A stretch of DNA of 64,000 nucleotides from assembly GCA_004026145.2 (NCBI GenBank), contig CP034996.1, positions 13,637,641-13,701,640 on the forward strand. Direction: 5' to 3'. The number at the start of each line of letters is the position of its first letter. Within the stretch, counting starts at the first letter, position 1. Shown piece after piece: positions 50,301 through 62,000 of this stretch. Below the pieces are notes generated by a model. That model saw nothing but the letters and a program-made list of their open reading frames with translations, had not been told where the DNA came from and searched no databases. A program made the translations under genes and the position numbers. The stretch is from Takifugu bimaculatus (lineage: Eukaryota > Chordata > Actinopteri > Tetraodontiformes > Tetraodontidae).

Positions 50301-53018
50301 TTTGCTGTCTGTGTGTGTACTCCATTGTGGATTCGTGGGAGTGTTTTTCGCATACTGATTGCACGCTGGCTGCTGGCCCTTTGCAGATAAAACCTGGGCT
50401 TCTGCGAGGGCCAGTTGTGGCCAGCTGATATTGCCTCTTGCTATAATGCCTCGGAGCAGAATCAGACTGTCTGGACCTTTAGGTATCTGCCCAACACAGT
50501 TAAGAAAGACGGCTGTATGTGTGGAGTGGGCAGCTTGCTTATATTGTTCTATTGTTGGTTTAAATATCCAGACACTGTGTCAAATTGAACTCATTTTAGA
50601 TGATGCTCACAGCTGTTTTCTGCTCTTGTCTTTATGATATTGTTGTCACGCTTCCTTTATTTGGTTTTAAATTGCTCTCCTTCCTGCCTGGGCGCGGCTG
50701 ATAATCGTTCTTGAACACAACAGGTGTTATTTCTCGCTGTTTGGTGTGAAATGATCATTTCTGCAAAACATTATTTTCAGGTTCTGAAAATGTAGCCTGT
50801 CTTTTACTTTAAATGCAGCCCATCTTTTACTTTTCTGTATTTGCTACCTTAATATTCAGGACTCCTCAGCCCAGCGATTATATTGGTGCAGACATTTTGT
50901 GCTGTGCCTGTGAACTTTCATCCTTGACTTTGAGTTTCAGAGCATCATCACTCCCAGTAACATTTCCTCAAGGCCTTGCTGTACTCCATTGTGCTGTAAA
51001 GGTGACAATATTTAAAAAAAGAATTATGGCTATTCATCAGCATGTGCTGTCTGAGCATCGTGAATGTAAGCACATTAGCATATCTGAAGCACACCTCAAG
51101 ACCTTGGTGGAGCGTTTGGCAGAACAGGGGTAATTGCAAATCTTTTGTACAGTCCCACCTTTTGTCACTGTTGGCATTCTTAGAATTTTAGTTAGCATAG
51201 CTGATTGATGGCATTAAAGGTAAAACAAGACAAAGAAAGTAATTGGAAGAGATAAATTAGCCGAGGCAGCAGGAGGGCTTATCTCAGGTTGATTGCCAAG
51301 TTAGAGGGAACATTTGGCTGCCTAAAAATGCGATGTCAGCACTACTTTAATAACAGATGTAAAATTGGACTTATACCAACACTTTTCCATTTTTGAAGGA
51401 ACTGAGACTTTGAATTTGTGCAAAAATACTACATGGCTCCTGCACATCAGTGGTTCACAGCCTTACTCACAGCATTTCCCAATGTTTGAGGTGTTAGCAA
51501 TGTGGGTAAACTCTTGTCTGTGCGGGATTTATTGGCTGCAGTGGGAGTGTAGGAGCTCATCGCTCTCCAGCACAGTGGTGATTATCTGCTTTACAGGGCC
51601 ATTGGCACATTAAAGTGTGGCCTGCTGGAGGCTGCACCACGTAGTGTTTGCTGTAGCTAGAAAGAGCAGGAAAGTGTTCCCAGAGCAATAAAACCGGTAA
51701 ACAGTGGTGTCTGGTGTCGACGCCGTCTTTACCTCCGCTCTGTCTCCTCCCACATCTATAAAGTAAGCTAATCATTTTTAAAGAAACAAGTGTTGATACT
51801 GGGGTGCAGGTACTAGTTGGACAAGCAAGAGCCGGTGTTTGGATGAGGCTGGAGCTGGGTGGGAGGTGGAGAGAATGCAAGATGTATGAAGGGATTGGGG
51901 TTGTGTATGTGGTTCTTGTTAAGGGGCTCCGTTTTGTCCTCTGCCTCACAGAAACCTGTTGTTAGACAGTTATTTTGACAGGTCCAGTATGATTGGCATC
52001 CCAGCAGTGTATCTGGGATTACAGGTGATTTGGTGGTTGTTAGAGAGAGCCTGTGTGGAGGTATTGATTCATACTTCTGTGGCCGGGGCAACAATTTCAG
52101 AGCCTGGCAACCCGCCGCTGCATGTACAGCTGCGTGTACACTCCTGCAGGGGGATGGAGACAGTAACGGCTCATGCCGAGGATAGCCGCCTTTTCTTTTG
52201 TTTGTAGACTATCCAGGCTGCTGTTTGTGGCACATGCAACCGCGCCGCTGCTGCAATTATGTGCCGATCAATGAAATTAGGGACGAAGCGGTTCTCATTT
52301 TCAGTTTTGAACCATCCAACGATTTATTTCCTTACAAAGATATGCGTTATATAAACTGTTGGGCATGATATCCTTCCACACTGTAGTGTTATTTCGTTTC
52401 GGTTGCAATGCCTGATGGGATTCCGGCTGCTGAAACCAAAGCAAAACACGTTCTGAACGACATGTGATTGTGTGGTAATTATATTGTCAAACTGGATTAT
52501 TGTTAATACGAGATATTTCCTCGGCAGTAATAATGCGGCATGTCGAATTCATTTAGAGCCGCTATTGTTTTCATTACTGCTTCTGGTTAAGTATTATTTG
52601 ATTAATTATATTATTGCTATTTTTGGGGGTTTGAATTATTGTTTGAAGAGTGTGCTTGAAAATTAATTAGTGTTCCTTCTTCTTTTTCAGGGTCTCGTCT
52701 ACGCCAGGAAGACTTCCCTCCCCGCATCGTGGAGCACCCCTCTGACCTCATTGTGTCCAAGGGGGAACCAGGCCACTCTGAACTGTAAAGCAGAGGGCCG
52801 GCCAAGCCCCACGGTGGAATGGTACAAAGACGGGGAGCGCGTGGAGACGGACCGCGACAACCCCCGTTCTCACCGCATGCTGCTGCCCACCGGCTCGCTG
52901 TTCTTTTTGCGCATCGTGCACGGACGGCGGAGCAAACCGGACGATGGCAGCTATGTGTGCGTGGCCCGAAACTATCTGGGTCAGGCAATCAGCCACAATG
53001 CATCCCTGGAAGTGGCCA
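35394..53018 (+). CDS. robo1: Roundabout receptor 1, 5' coding exons (long isoform N-terminus, then Ig1); continues past the window end
   Basis: Robo1 is the single-pass Slit receptor of axon guidance. The long-isoform exons are 35394-35484 (signal peptide, start MMVLQAPALFLLTSLLCV), 36319-36408, then 52691-53018. The second exon ends SSEDNSFGYK and joins to GSRLRQEDFPPRIVEHPSD. Human ROBO1 long isoform reads DDNSLGYTGSRLRQED at this place, which ROBO2 lacks, so robo1 is favoured. Coding enters the Ig1 exon in phase 1. An acceptor at 35370 places a 23-base leader before the ATG, implying an upstream non-coding exon. The Ig1 exon contains the paired cysteines (LNCKAEG and YVCVARN), WYKDGERVETD and HRMLLPTGSLFFLRIVHGR. 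The exon is 328 bases where 327 is expected: an extra G at 52771-52772 shifts the frame after SKGEP. It is therefore either a sequencing or assembly error or a real lesion. Later Ig, fibronectin, membrane and CC domains are outside the window. Confidence 0.88.
36409..39190 (+). other. robo1 intron between the long-isoform exons and the short-isoform promoter
   Basis: No coding exon was recognised. Contents include a poly-A run at 36901-36917, a short (AT)n tract at 38870-38885 and a near-match to the CTCF core (ccagcagagggagt, 38608-38621, one mismatch). Directly after the donor at 36409, a canonical-looking acceptor (tctttctttttgtag, ending 36474) is followed by only eight codons and a stop. 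Confidence 0.5.
39191..39853 (+). promoter_or_regulatory. Promoter and 5' leader of the robo1 short isoform
   Basis: GC and CpG content rise clearly compared with the flanking introns, with several cgc-rich clusters at 39360-39440 and 39770-39835. The ATG at 39854 follows a leader with no splice acceptor immediately before it, consistent with transcription starting here. No TATA box was assigned. Confidence 0.5.
39854..39914 (+). CDS. robo1: Alternative first coding exon of robo1 (DUTT1-type short isoform)
   Basis: ATG at 39854 opens 20 codons of a signal peptide (MMPACWTGIYCLLTLVHVCS) and ends TCA G|GTAGG, the same phase as the long-isoform exon at 36408. The joined product reads CSGSRLRQEDFPP, matching the human short ROBO1 isoform (CLCSGSRLRQEDFPP). 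The predicted cleavage site falls near VCS-G. The exon is preceded by about 650 bases of GC-richer leader and promoter-like sequence. Both start exons then splice over a 12.8 kb intron to 52691. Confidence 0.85.
39915..52690 (+). other. robo1 large intron upstream of the Ig1 exon
   Basis: About 12.8 kb with no open frame resembling a known protein. It ends with a strong pyrimidine tract (ttccttcttctttttcag). Simple features are a poly-T run at 45542-45560 and a 12-bp inverted repeat at 46279-46305. Robo introns in vertebrates hold many conserved enhancers, and long evenly composed stretches here are candidates, but conservation cannot be judged from one sequence. Confidence 0.6.
46279..46305. 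repeat. Perfect 12-bp inverted repeat in robo1 intron
   Basis: The arm atatcttcattt, a 3-base loop and the exact complement aaatgaagatat. It is preceded by a short direct duplication of tctggttttgtctggt type sequence. Confidence 0.7.
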
Positions 53019-56000
53019 GTAAGTCCGGTTCTATTTGTTTTCAAGCACCAGAATGTGGAAACCAACTGAGCATGTGACGAGAAGCCATGGAAGAAGATGT
53101 CCATGAAATCGGGGAGTTTTCTAGTTACAGCCAAACCTACAGTTTTTTCAGAGGAACGAATCTCGCACAAAATATCTAATCACTAATTACAGTAATCTAA
53201 AGAAAAAAAAAGCTTAATTTAAAACACTGGCTTGTCACTGGTCCTCCAATGATCTTGATAATTAACAGTTATAAAACAGTAATCAACGTCATGTCTGGCT
53301 TCTTCAGTCCACTACACTTAGATACTAGTGGGCTAAATGGGCTATAGTGATCCTTACAACAGACACCTCTACACAATAACAGAGTCCCTAGTTAGTGCAC
53401 AGTCCCTAGACGTCGTTTAGGACACAGGGTCTCCTGTGGCCAATCAAGTCAAGACACTTGTTGTGTGTTTCGGGCTGTGAATATGCAAAAATGTGCTCTC
53501 ATGTTTGACAAAAAAAAAAAAAGGTCGATACTGAGAGACACTACTGTCCAATTATGAAAGTATGGTCTTGCACTGATGCAACAGCTTTCCACCACGGTGA
53601 CTGAAATGCAAACACAGCCCAGACAAATCCCAAATGCTGATGTGTCCAGATGTATTAGAAGTGCTGACGCGCGCGAATAGTTTGCAGCGGACAGCTGCAC
53701 ATTTTAATGATCACCGTACGTTTTTATTTTTGTTTGTCCATGAAAAGTTTAAAAGATGTTTTTGGATGCACACATGATATTTACGCCTGAGAGCAAATAC
53801 ATCTAAATATGCCCCTTTTGTTTTCCAAACGTGGGTCATTTTATTTGCACAAAGCAGCTGAGAGATCACAATGTCAAACACTTGTCCAGCACGCAGCAAC
53901 TGTGTGTCCGCTTTTGTCCCACAGGTCAAAAGTGGTGTTGAATGTGACGGTAACAGGTGATGGGTTGCTCCTCACTGCTAGTTAGGAGTGTCAAACGTGC
54001 GCTGGTCAGCATCTAAACTGGCTTTCACTGCGTCTGTCCGTAATCTCTCGGGACCCGCGGAGCAAATGTTCTTGTGTCTGGACAAACTTTGACTGCAGTG
54101 ATGGAATGGAGCTTGTGGACTAGAATACAGGGGGTCAAAGGTCGAGGTTTACGACCGTCGGAGGGGTAAGTGCAGATGGTCTGTGAATGCCTACAGAGCA
54201 AAGGTGTAGGAGGTCCCGAAAAAATCACCGAAATCTGGTGTAAAGTGCATCGCGAGGACGAACCTCAGGTATCCTGCACAGCCCTGCCCAGCCGTGTCCC
54301 TGAGTAGAACTCTCAACTCCCTCTGGACGCGGACATTAGCAGATCTTTTCCAATAATGTTTCCCTTCTAAGTTTTCTCATTTCATCTTTTGTAGCTGCAT
54401 TATGATGCAGCAGACGTCCAAACGGCATCACGTTGATGCTGGATCAGCACTCATAACGCAGAGAAGCTCATCTCTTCAGGGAGAAGACTTGATTACTCAG
54501 CAAGCTAAACACAGAAAGGACTTGTTGAAGCTGCAAGGATAAGTTATTCCTCCCTGCTTCTTCCCTCGGAGGTCACACAGATTCATGGGTCACTCCGAGG
54601 CTGAGTAGTGAAACAGAACCGCTCTTTGCTGAATGCTGCTGAGTTGGGGAGTTTACAACAGAAGGTTAGGGGGAGGGGAGGGTTGTTGGGAATGTTCTCT
54701 GTCAATGGAGTCATGTGCCGGATCATTTATGGTCACATTTATGGGGTTGTTGTTAATTTCACGTCTTTTTTTTTTACTACTTAGTGCTGGCTTTGATGTG
54801 AAGGGATATTTCAGCGCCGGAAATGGGCCGCGGTGCTCTGTTTTACTTTAAAACTAACAAAAGCTCGCCGCACACGCATGTTTTGGTTTGCTTGGTTTTA
54901 GACTGTCTTGTTTGAAAGGAGGAACCGAAAGAAGAATCTCTGGTAGACGGAACATGAAAATACATCTTGTTTGGGAAATATAGAACAGATGAGATGCGAT
55001 GTTAGCCCTCCGAGGTGGTCACAAAATTGAAATATAAATAATGGCACCTTGTTCGTGATGGTCACCGCCTTACACGGCCATATTTATTATATTTGTCAAG
55101 TGAAAATGCTGCAGGCATTCAAGCAAATGCAACGAATAAGAGACAAATTAGCATAATGCGAGTCTGAACGCTCGCTGGTTTGTGATGCAGGCAGAACCAG
55201 TGTGAAGCCCAGCCATCACGCCACATTATAAACACATCTAAATGCTTTGAAAGGCCCGTGTTCTGTTCTGTAATTGAACACTTTCATCGTCTGTAAACAA
55301 ATTTCAAAGTTGGCTCTCTGAACAGCTCGTGCATTATGATAGTTTCGATGTCAGCCAGCAGCGTTGGTTTTATTAAAAAGCAGGGACGGTGTGAAAAGAT
55401 GAATGTAAGACATATACAACAAATTCAAATATCTGGATATGTAATTGCAAATGTAGAGCTAGCATTTATTGAGGGATGTTTCCAGAGTGGGTAAAGTTGT
55501 TTGCTTTTATAAAATATACTATTACATGCCACTTGTAATGTGGGATGAATTCAGGGACCTGGCAACTGAAAGAAATAATACTCCAGCACTCAACAGGATT
55601 GTCAAAGTCATTTGATCCCATATCGACAAAGTGAACGTGAAAGCTCCAGTGGAAAATTAATTACTCTCAAATGCCCTCAACTCAATTCAAAATGATTTTT
55701 CCTGTATTATGACTTCTTCTACTGCCGCTTGAGCTTCAGCGAAATGAAACAGAGATGATGACAAATGTGGAGGCGGCTGACAAGAGGCAGGCTGGCAGAC
55801 GTGAAGGACAGGAGTCACAGGGAGGCGCGGGAAAGGAGGAGGGAAAGAAGATATGTCGGTTCTTCAAGGCTCACAAGTGAAACTTGTTTGCAGAAAATTG
55901 AAGTGACATGGGGGAGACAGTGACAGATGTAGCCTGGGCCGGGGCCTGAAGCGTGTCCAGGGGGCTGAAACGCACGCTGACAGACACATGTTGTGCACGC

Positions 56001-59000
56001 AGCCGAGTGGGGCCTTTTTCTGAACGCCAAGAGATAAAATCTGGGAAAAAATGGGGTGGGGGGGGGGATGACATGAAACTTATTTCCCATCCAATAAATG
56101 TCACAGACGACACTCAGCATAATATTTCTGCCTGCAGGGACCCCAGAGGTCCCTGGGAAATGAACATATGTCCTATTGACCTGAGCCACTTGATTCAATC
56201 ATAAAGCGCTTTATTGAGGTGAAGCCAAAGTCACGGCCTGTGCACTCTAAAGGTTATTGGATAGCAGACCTGTTTTTAGGTCCACTAACGGCGACTTATA
56301 AATGATATTCTTAAACTAAGTGGACGACTCCATTTGCCTGAGCACATTAGGCATTAATGTAGCGATAAACTGCCTCAGCAGCTTTTGCACGGACGAGCCT
56401 GGCATCGGCTTTCTGCTTCGATTCAGATCAGCTTGTCCATGATGTGATACAATGGTCACTATTTTAAACAAATCACATCTGTTGTTGTAAAAGCAAACGT
56501 GAAATGGGTCTTTAATGTCATCTATTTAAGTCCTGATTTGGACTAACCCCCCAAAACTGACAGCAACTCTTCCCACTCTTTCATCAAAAGATGACGAGTC
56601 TCTTCGCTGTCAGAGCGTCAAAGTTGTTCCGAAGTCACTACCTCAGAGATTTGATGGTTTCCCGTAGAGGTGGGAGGAAGGTCACCCCCTCACCACTTCT
56701 CCATTTTCCCTTCCCATATTAGCATTACAATCAACAGGATCACCTCTTTGGGACTGACTTGAAGCTATTTAACAGAGCTGAACTCCCCATGACCCCCCCT
56801 CTAATGTACACACAGGCTTTAAAATAACCAATCAGCTGCTGGTTTGGACCAAGGTTACGGAATAAAGCCAGCATTTGTATATTTTTGTGACAAGGGAATC
56901 CAAACTAATGTGAATGAAAATGATTAAAACACACTTGATGAATGATAAAAACAACCCGTCAGGATGATGGACGATGCAGAGGGGCGTGTGCGGCTGCATG
57001 TGTCCCGGACATAAACTATCTAACATTTATTATTATAATTATAAGCATAAACTATTTGATATATTTTGCTTTGAAAACAACATTTCAAAATTTTGGTGGC
57101 ATATTAAGTTTTCATGAAAACCTGAATTTGTTTGAATCGTGTCCTTACGCAGCTTTCAGCTTGGACAAATGTCCATGAAACTGTGCAGCAATTCAGTACA
57201 GAAAATTACTTTATTCTTTTAGATTAGAACAATCAATGGAATTGACACAAATTAAGCTAATTTAAAAAATCCAGTTAAGGCTTTTGATTGGTGGCGAATA
57301 AAGGAGCCAAGAGGAAAAATGAGATAAAGCTGTGAAAGAAAGAAGGCAGCAAACTCAAACCTCAAACCAGGACATTTATGGCCAAATGCTTGAAAAACAG
57401 AAGACACACAATTAATATCTGACTATTCGCTTTCATACCACAAAAACAAAAAAGCTAAAGTTGTGTCTTTTGTGCACGTAGAAACCAGGAAAGAAACCAT
57501 TATCCTGGGCTCATTCATACACATTCCTCTTTTTTAAAAGAAATAAACCCTTCCTGTCCCCACCGTATCCATCATTTTAAATGCATTCGCTGTTGTTTTC
57601 TTTCCCATATTTTGCAACGAGAAGCCAGTGGGTGACAGAAGATGGATTGCAGCAATCGCATGAATACATTGACTTGACAGACACATTCGTAGTAGCTCCA
57701 CACTCTCTGAAGTGGATCATGGGATCCGCGCAGCCCAGTCCTACTGGGAGATTGACAGCTGAAGGTGGGACCCCTGGTCCGTCTTTCTGTCCGCTCCTCT
57801 TTGATTCTTAATCTTGTGCTGAAAACAGGTGAGTGCTGGAGACATACAAAGCAGGATCCTCTGGGGTCGGCCTCCCCCCGTGGCCTGCTCCTATCCATTA
57901 GCTAATAGCGCCTCACTTCACAGTGGCTGTCGCTGTCACTGACGGCTTCCTGTTGTTGTCACTCTGGATATACACAGTAAAGGATTCTGCGCAACATCAG
58001 AGAAGCGTGCATGAGAGGAGTCGTCCTTCTCTCCACTGAGAGTTAGAATATAAATGTTCTGCAGCCGCTAAGTCAGGTACCAGTACTTCTTTGCTTGCTC
58101 TTGTTCTTCTCCCTGTGTTTCAGTCCTGAGTTTTCCTCCCAGTTGGCCAGCGGTTAGCTCAGTCGGTGAAGCGGCGCTCTCCGGGGACAGCTGCTTTGTG
58201 TTTACAGCCCGGAGAGCAGGGTGAGCGCGCCGCAAGGATTGTCTAAACAATCTCAGCCGCTGGATTCCCCTCGGCTCAGCGTTTCCAAGAGCTGCATTTG
58301 AGCCAGGGCGTCAGGACATGGGCTTTTGCTGGCTTTCAGTGATGGGAGAAGGAAGACGAAGTACCATGGAGTCGCAGACGTTGCGGAGTGGCTTCTGGGT
58401 TTGTGGCGATAATCTCGGAATAGCAAAGTATTACAGATTGTGGCATGTATAGAAATACATGCCCATACTGGCAGTCTCTCCAGGAAGTCATAATAATGGA
58501 TGTAACTAATTACCTACTTCACCAAACTTCTCCAAAACATTGACCAAAGACACTAAAAAGCAGGTCCCTGATGTTCTACACAAATGTGGGACTAATTGTT
58601 CTCCACCACTTGAGGCACTATCAATTTTGGAGACACAAACAAGTCTTTCAGTACTTTTGTATGGCCTAACCCTAACTGGAAACACAAAGAGAACAAATAA
58701 CTGTGATGGAGCCTGTTGTGCCCACAATTATGGCAAGGAAAAGAATCAACAACACCCTGCAGCGTAATATTTTCTAGTTGTTTGGTTTTCTGTGGATGGG
58801 TTTCTTAATGATGTGGCTCAACGTTTATGTGTTTTGATTCAAAATAAAGCCTTTTTTTTTTAGTGAGCACAGTCTGAAAAAGTCAAAAACGCAAAGTGAA
58901 GCAAACAAACAAACCTTAAAATCTGGAGACACATTTCAACATTTAAAAAAAAAAAAGTGGATGGAAAACAAATGACTGACCTTCATCTCCAGCAAATTAT

Positions 59001-62000
59001 TGAATTATACTGGCAATTAGGGCTGCCTTTCAGTCCACCTTATCTGACTTTCCTTTACAATAGAATGATTTGTCGACAAGACGCTCAAAGATGTCTACCT
59101 TTCTGTGATAATAAGCTCACATGCAAAGCCAATTAATTGCAGATTTCTACATTACAGAGATTTAAAGCCTTATTTATCGGTTGTGTGTGGTTGTGTGTGC
59201 AAAGGCGCACACTTCTTTTTCCCCTTCTCCCTCTTTTCTGCTTATCTTTGGAGAATTACTTGCTGACAAGGGGAGAGAGAGATGTGCCACCGGGAGGGAA
59301 AAATAGCCTTGGAAAGTCAAATGAGCAAATCTGGCTGTTCCAGATAGACTTGTGTACTGTCTGCTCCCGTGCACCCCTACATGGGTGACATTAAGCACAT
59401 GCTTGGGTGTGTCTTCTCTTTGATTGTGTTGCCTTACATCCCTTCAAATCATGTTGCCAACATCTTGTTTTTTGGGAGACACGTATTTAGCTTAGCGCAG
59501 TCCACCTTAGCATATTTCCCTCTTTCCCCATCCACCTGAACCTGACCGCCGTCTGTTGCGTCTCTCCCAGCCTCCGAGCAGTAATGTGCCAAGATGTGAT
59601 CCATTTCCGACAAAAGACCGCGCGTGCTGTGTCAGGTTTCTCTGAAGTCATATGCATTTGTTTCCGGCATTTTGAATAGAGCAGGAGAAGCTTCCCGGAG
59701 GGCCAAATAAAAACCTGATTGCTTAGCTGTTAGCTTGGATTTTTTAACTACTGAAATTAATTACTGGCAAAAACCTCATCATCAAGCCGCTGCATGCAAC
59801 AAACCCTTCACTGACATAATCCATGATGTGTCTAGGTTGCCGTATATTTTACTTGTGCATTTGTCATTGTGGAAGTATTAAAGGCTTAACACACAGTTGA
59901 GTAATCCTGTCACGGAGAGGAGAGGGATGGTTGTGTGTTTCTGCAGATATTAGCCTGATCCATCGTCTGTCCGTCACTGCATCGTCAGCCACGCCCACCC
60001 GCCGCAGTGGCGCTCAAGGTTAATTCTTCATCTCTGTAAGGTCAAAGGTTGTGCCACTTATGAATTTCAACTTCCCATCAGCTTTCATTTGTCAGAGCTT
60101 TTTCACGACTGTTTTTTAGAGAAAGTAATGCTGATGATTGAGAAGGCAAGATTACGTGATTTAGAGGCAGACACTTCACTTTGACAGGGATAATTAATTA
60201 TTCTGACCTTGAAGCTCTCACCAAGCTTCTGAATCTAGAGTTGAAACCCAAAACAGAACAGATGGAAAACAAATTATTGTCTTCTATTTTTTGTTCATGC
60301 TTATATTAAGAAACAAAAAAGCAGGGATGAAAAAACAAGATCCTTGGCAGAGTGAATGTCAAAAAAGCCACATAGTAAAAAAGTGTATGATGGCTTTTAC
60401 AGGATTTTATATTCATATGCAGAAAAACAAATCACTAATTTTTATTCCTGCTCAGTTATAAAAGAAAAATGTTTCCGTGGAATATCTAAGCCTTGTTCAT
60501 CTTGGCTTTAAGTGGCATTGTTGTGTTCTTTTGTTGTTTTGTCTGGTTTTATAGTTGGATTAATGGTTATAGGTTAGTGTGTTGCGTAGTGAGCAGTTTT
60601 ACACACATTTTTGTCTGTGCTGCTCTGTAGTTGTATCATTCCGTACCTCATTTTCTTTGGGTACTTTGAGTTTAGCCAATGGATGCATAAAATATGTGGA
60701 ACATTGCAATCTAGAAATACCGGAGTCTTACTTCATTGATGTTTGTGTCTTATTACACCACCGCGGTTACAATACTCAAGCTTAATGTGTCTATGTAGTG
60801 TCGTTCCCGCTGCAAACCCATCAGAACCAAAGATTCTGGCATCTCCTCTAACAGGCGTCGCATGTGGTCGTTCATAATTTGCAGCAAAATTGGGTACAGG
60901 AAGTGAGAGTAGAGAGGTTCCTCTGTGCCGAACTGAATAATGAGCTGAACACTTCCAAAGCACCACTGCTGTTCCTCTGTCGTGCTTCACTGTCAGTTCT
61001 GCATCCCCTATCTTCTGCCATTTTCCTCCTCCTCCTCCCCCTCCTCCTCGTGGAGCATCGCTTCATCTCTCTCCTGTGGGAATACTCTGGAATGTGCAGA
61101 CAGGTCTGTGATGGAGCTGCTGCTGGAGAAGCGGCTCACTAAAAGCTTTGATGTCCAGTGATGTGTTCCCCATTTTTGTCATTTACGCCCTACACAAATT
61201 GTATGTAAGTGTGCGTCTATGTGTGCAAAGTGCATCGCACGTACTGCGCGGGGTAAAACTAGGGTGTGTATCTGGGTTTTCACATTGCGTCCCCACCCCC
61301 ATTTTATTTTAACATATATTTTTACATGAGGAGAAAAAAAACATTTAAATTAGAATAATTCTGAAAAATGCTCACAGCCCATTTTTCTTTGTCCTGAGCA
61401 TCACCGGTGTTTTTCTGCTGCTGTAAAATTAAACGAGGGCCATTTCAGCTCTTTTCCAATTATGCTCCTGTCTGCCTGTTGAAATCATTAATATTCACCA
61501 CCTCTGTGTTTATACAGTTGGCAGCCCCTGGCACACCCCAACACTTAAGTCCATTGCTTTTCACCATCAAGGTTCTTTTTTGTGGTTTTTGCTCTAATAT
61601 TGGAGCCCATGTGTTTTGAAATGTGCTGTACAAATGCACCAGAGGGGAAATTCACAGGTAGTCAAAGGATAATATCTCCACTCCAGAATATGATGAGACA
61701 GAATGTTTCATTATACTCCTTTTCCTGCCAATAAAACCCTCCTCTTTGTTTGCCCAACCTTTCCCAGGCAGGTTTTTTTTTCTCCCCTCTGTGGAAATCT
61801 CTCCTTATACTTCCTCCCAGACTTCCCAAGGCTATATTGCAATGATACGGCAAATCAAATAGCGGCAGCATGAGATGAGGCACCAGGAGCTGGAGAGGGT
61901 GAAACTGGGAGGTAAACGAGGAGACGCCGACCAGGGACTGCAGATAATTAAAAGGATCTTCAAAGCAATCTAACTCTTAACACTTGGACACATTCATTAA

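Noticed and set aside
52748..53170. 140-codon minus-strand open frame over the robo1 Ig1 exon.
   Set aside because: Antisense shadow; the plus strand encodes a clear Ig domain.
58148..58225. A tRNA gene.
   Set aside because: Only an A-box-like word is present; there is no B box, acceptor stem or cloverleaf.
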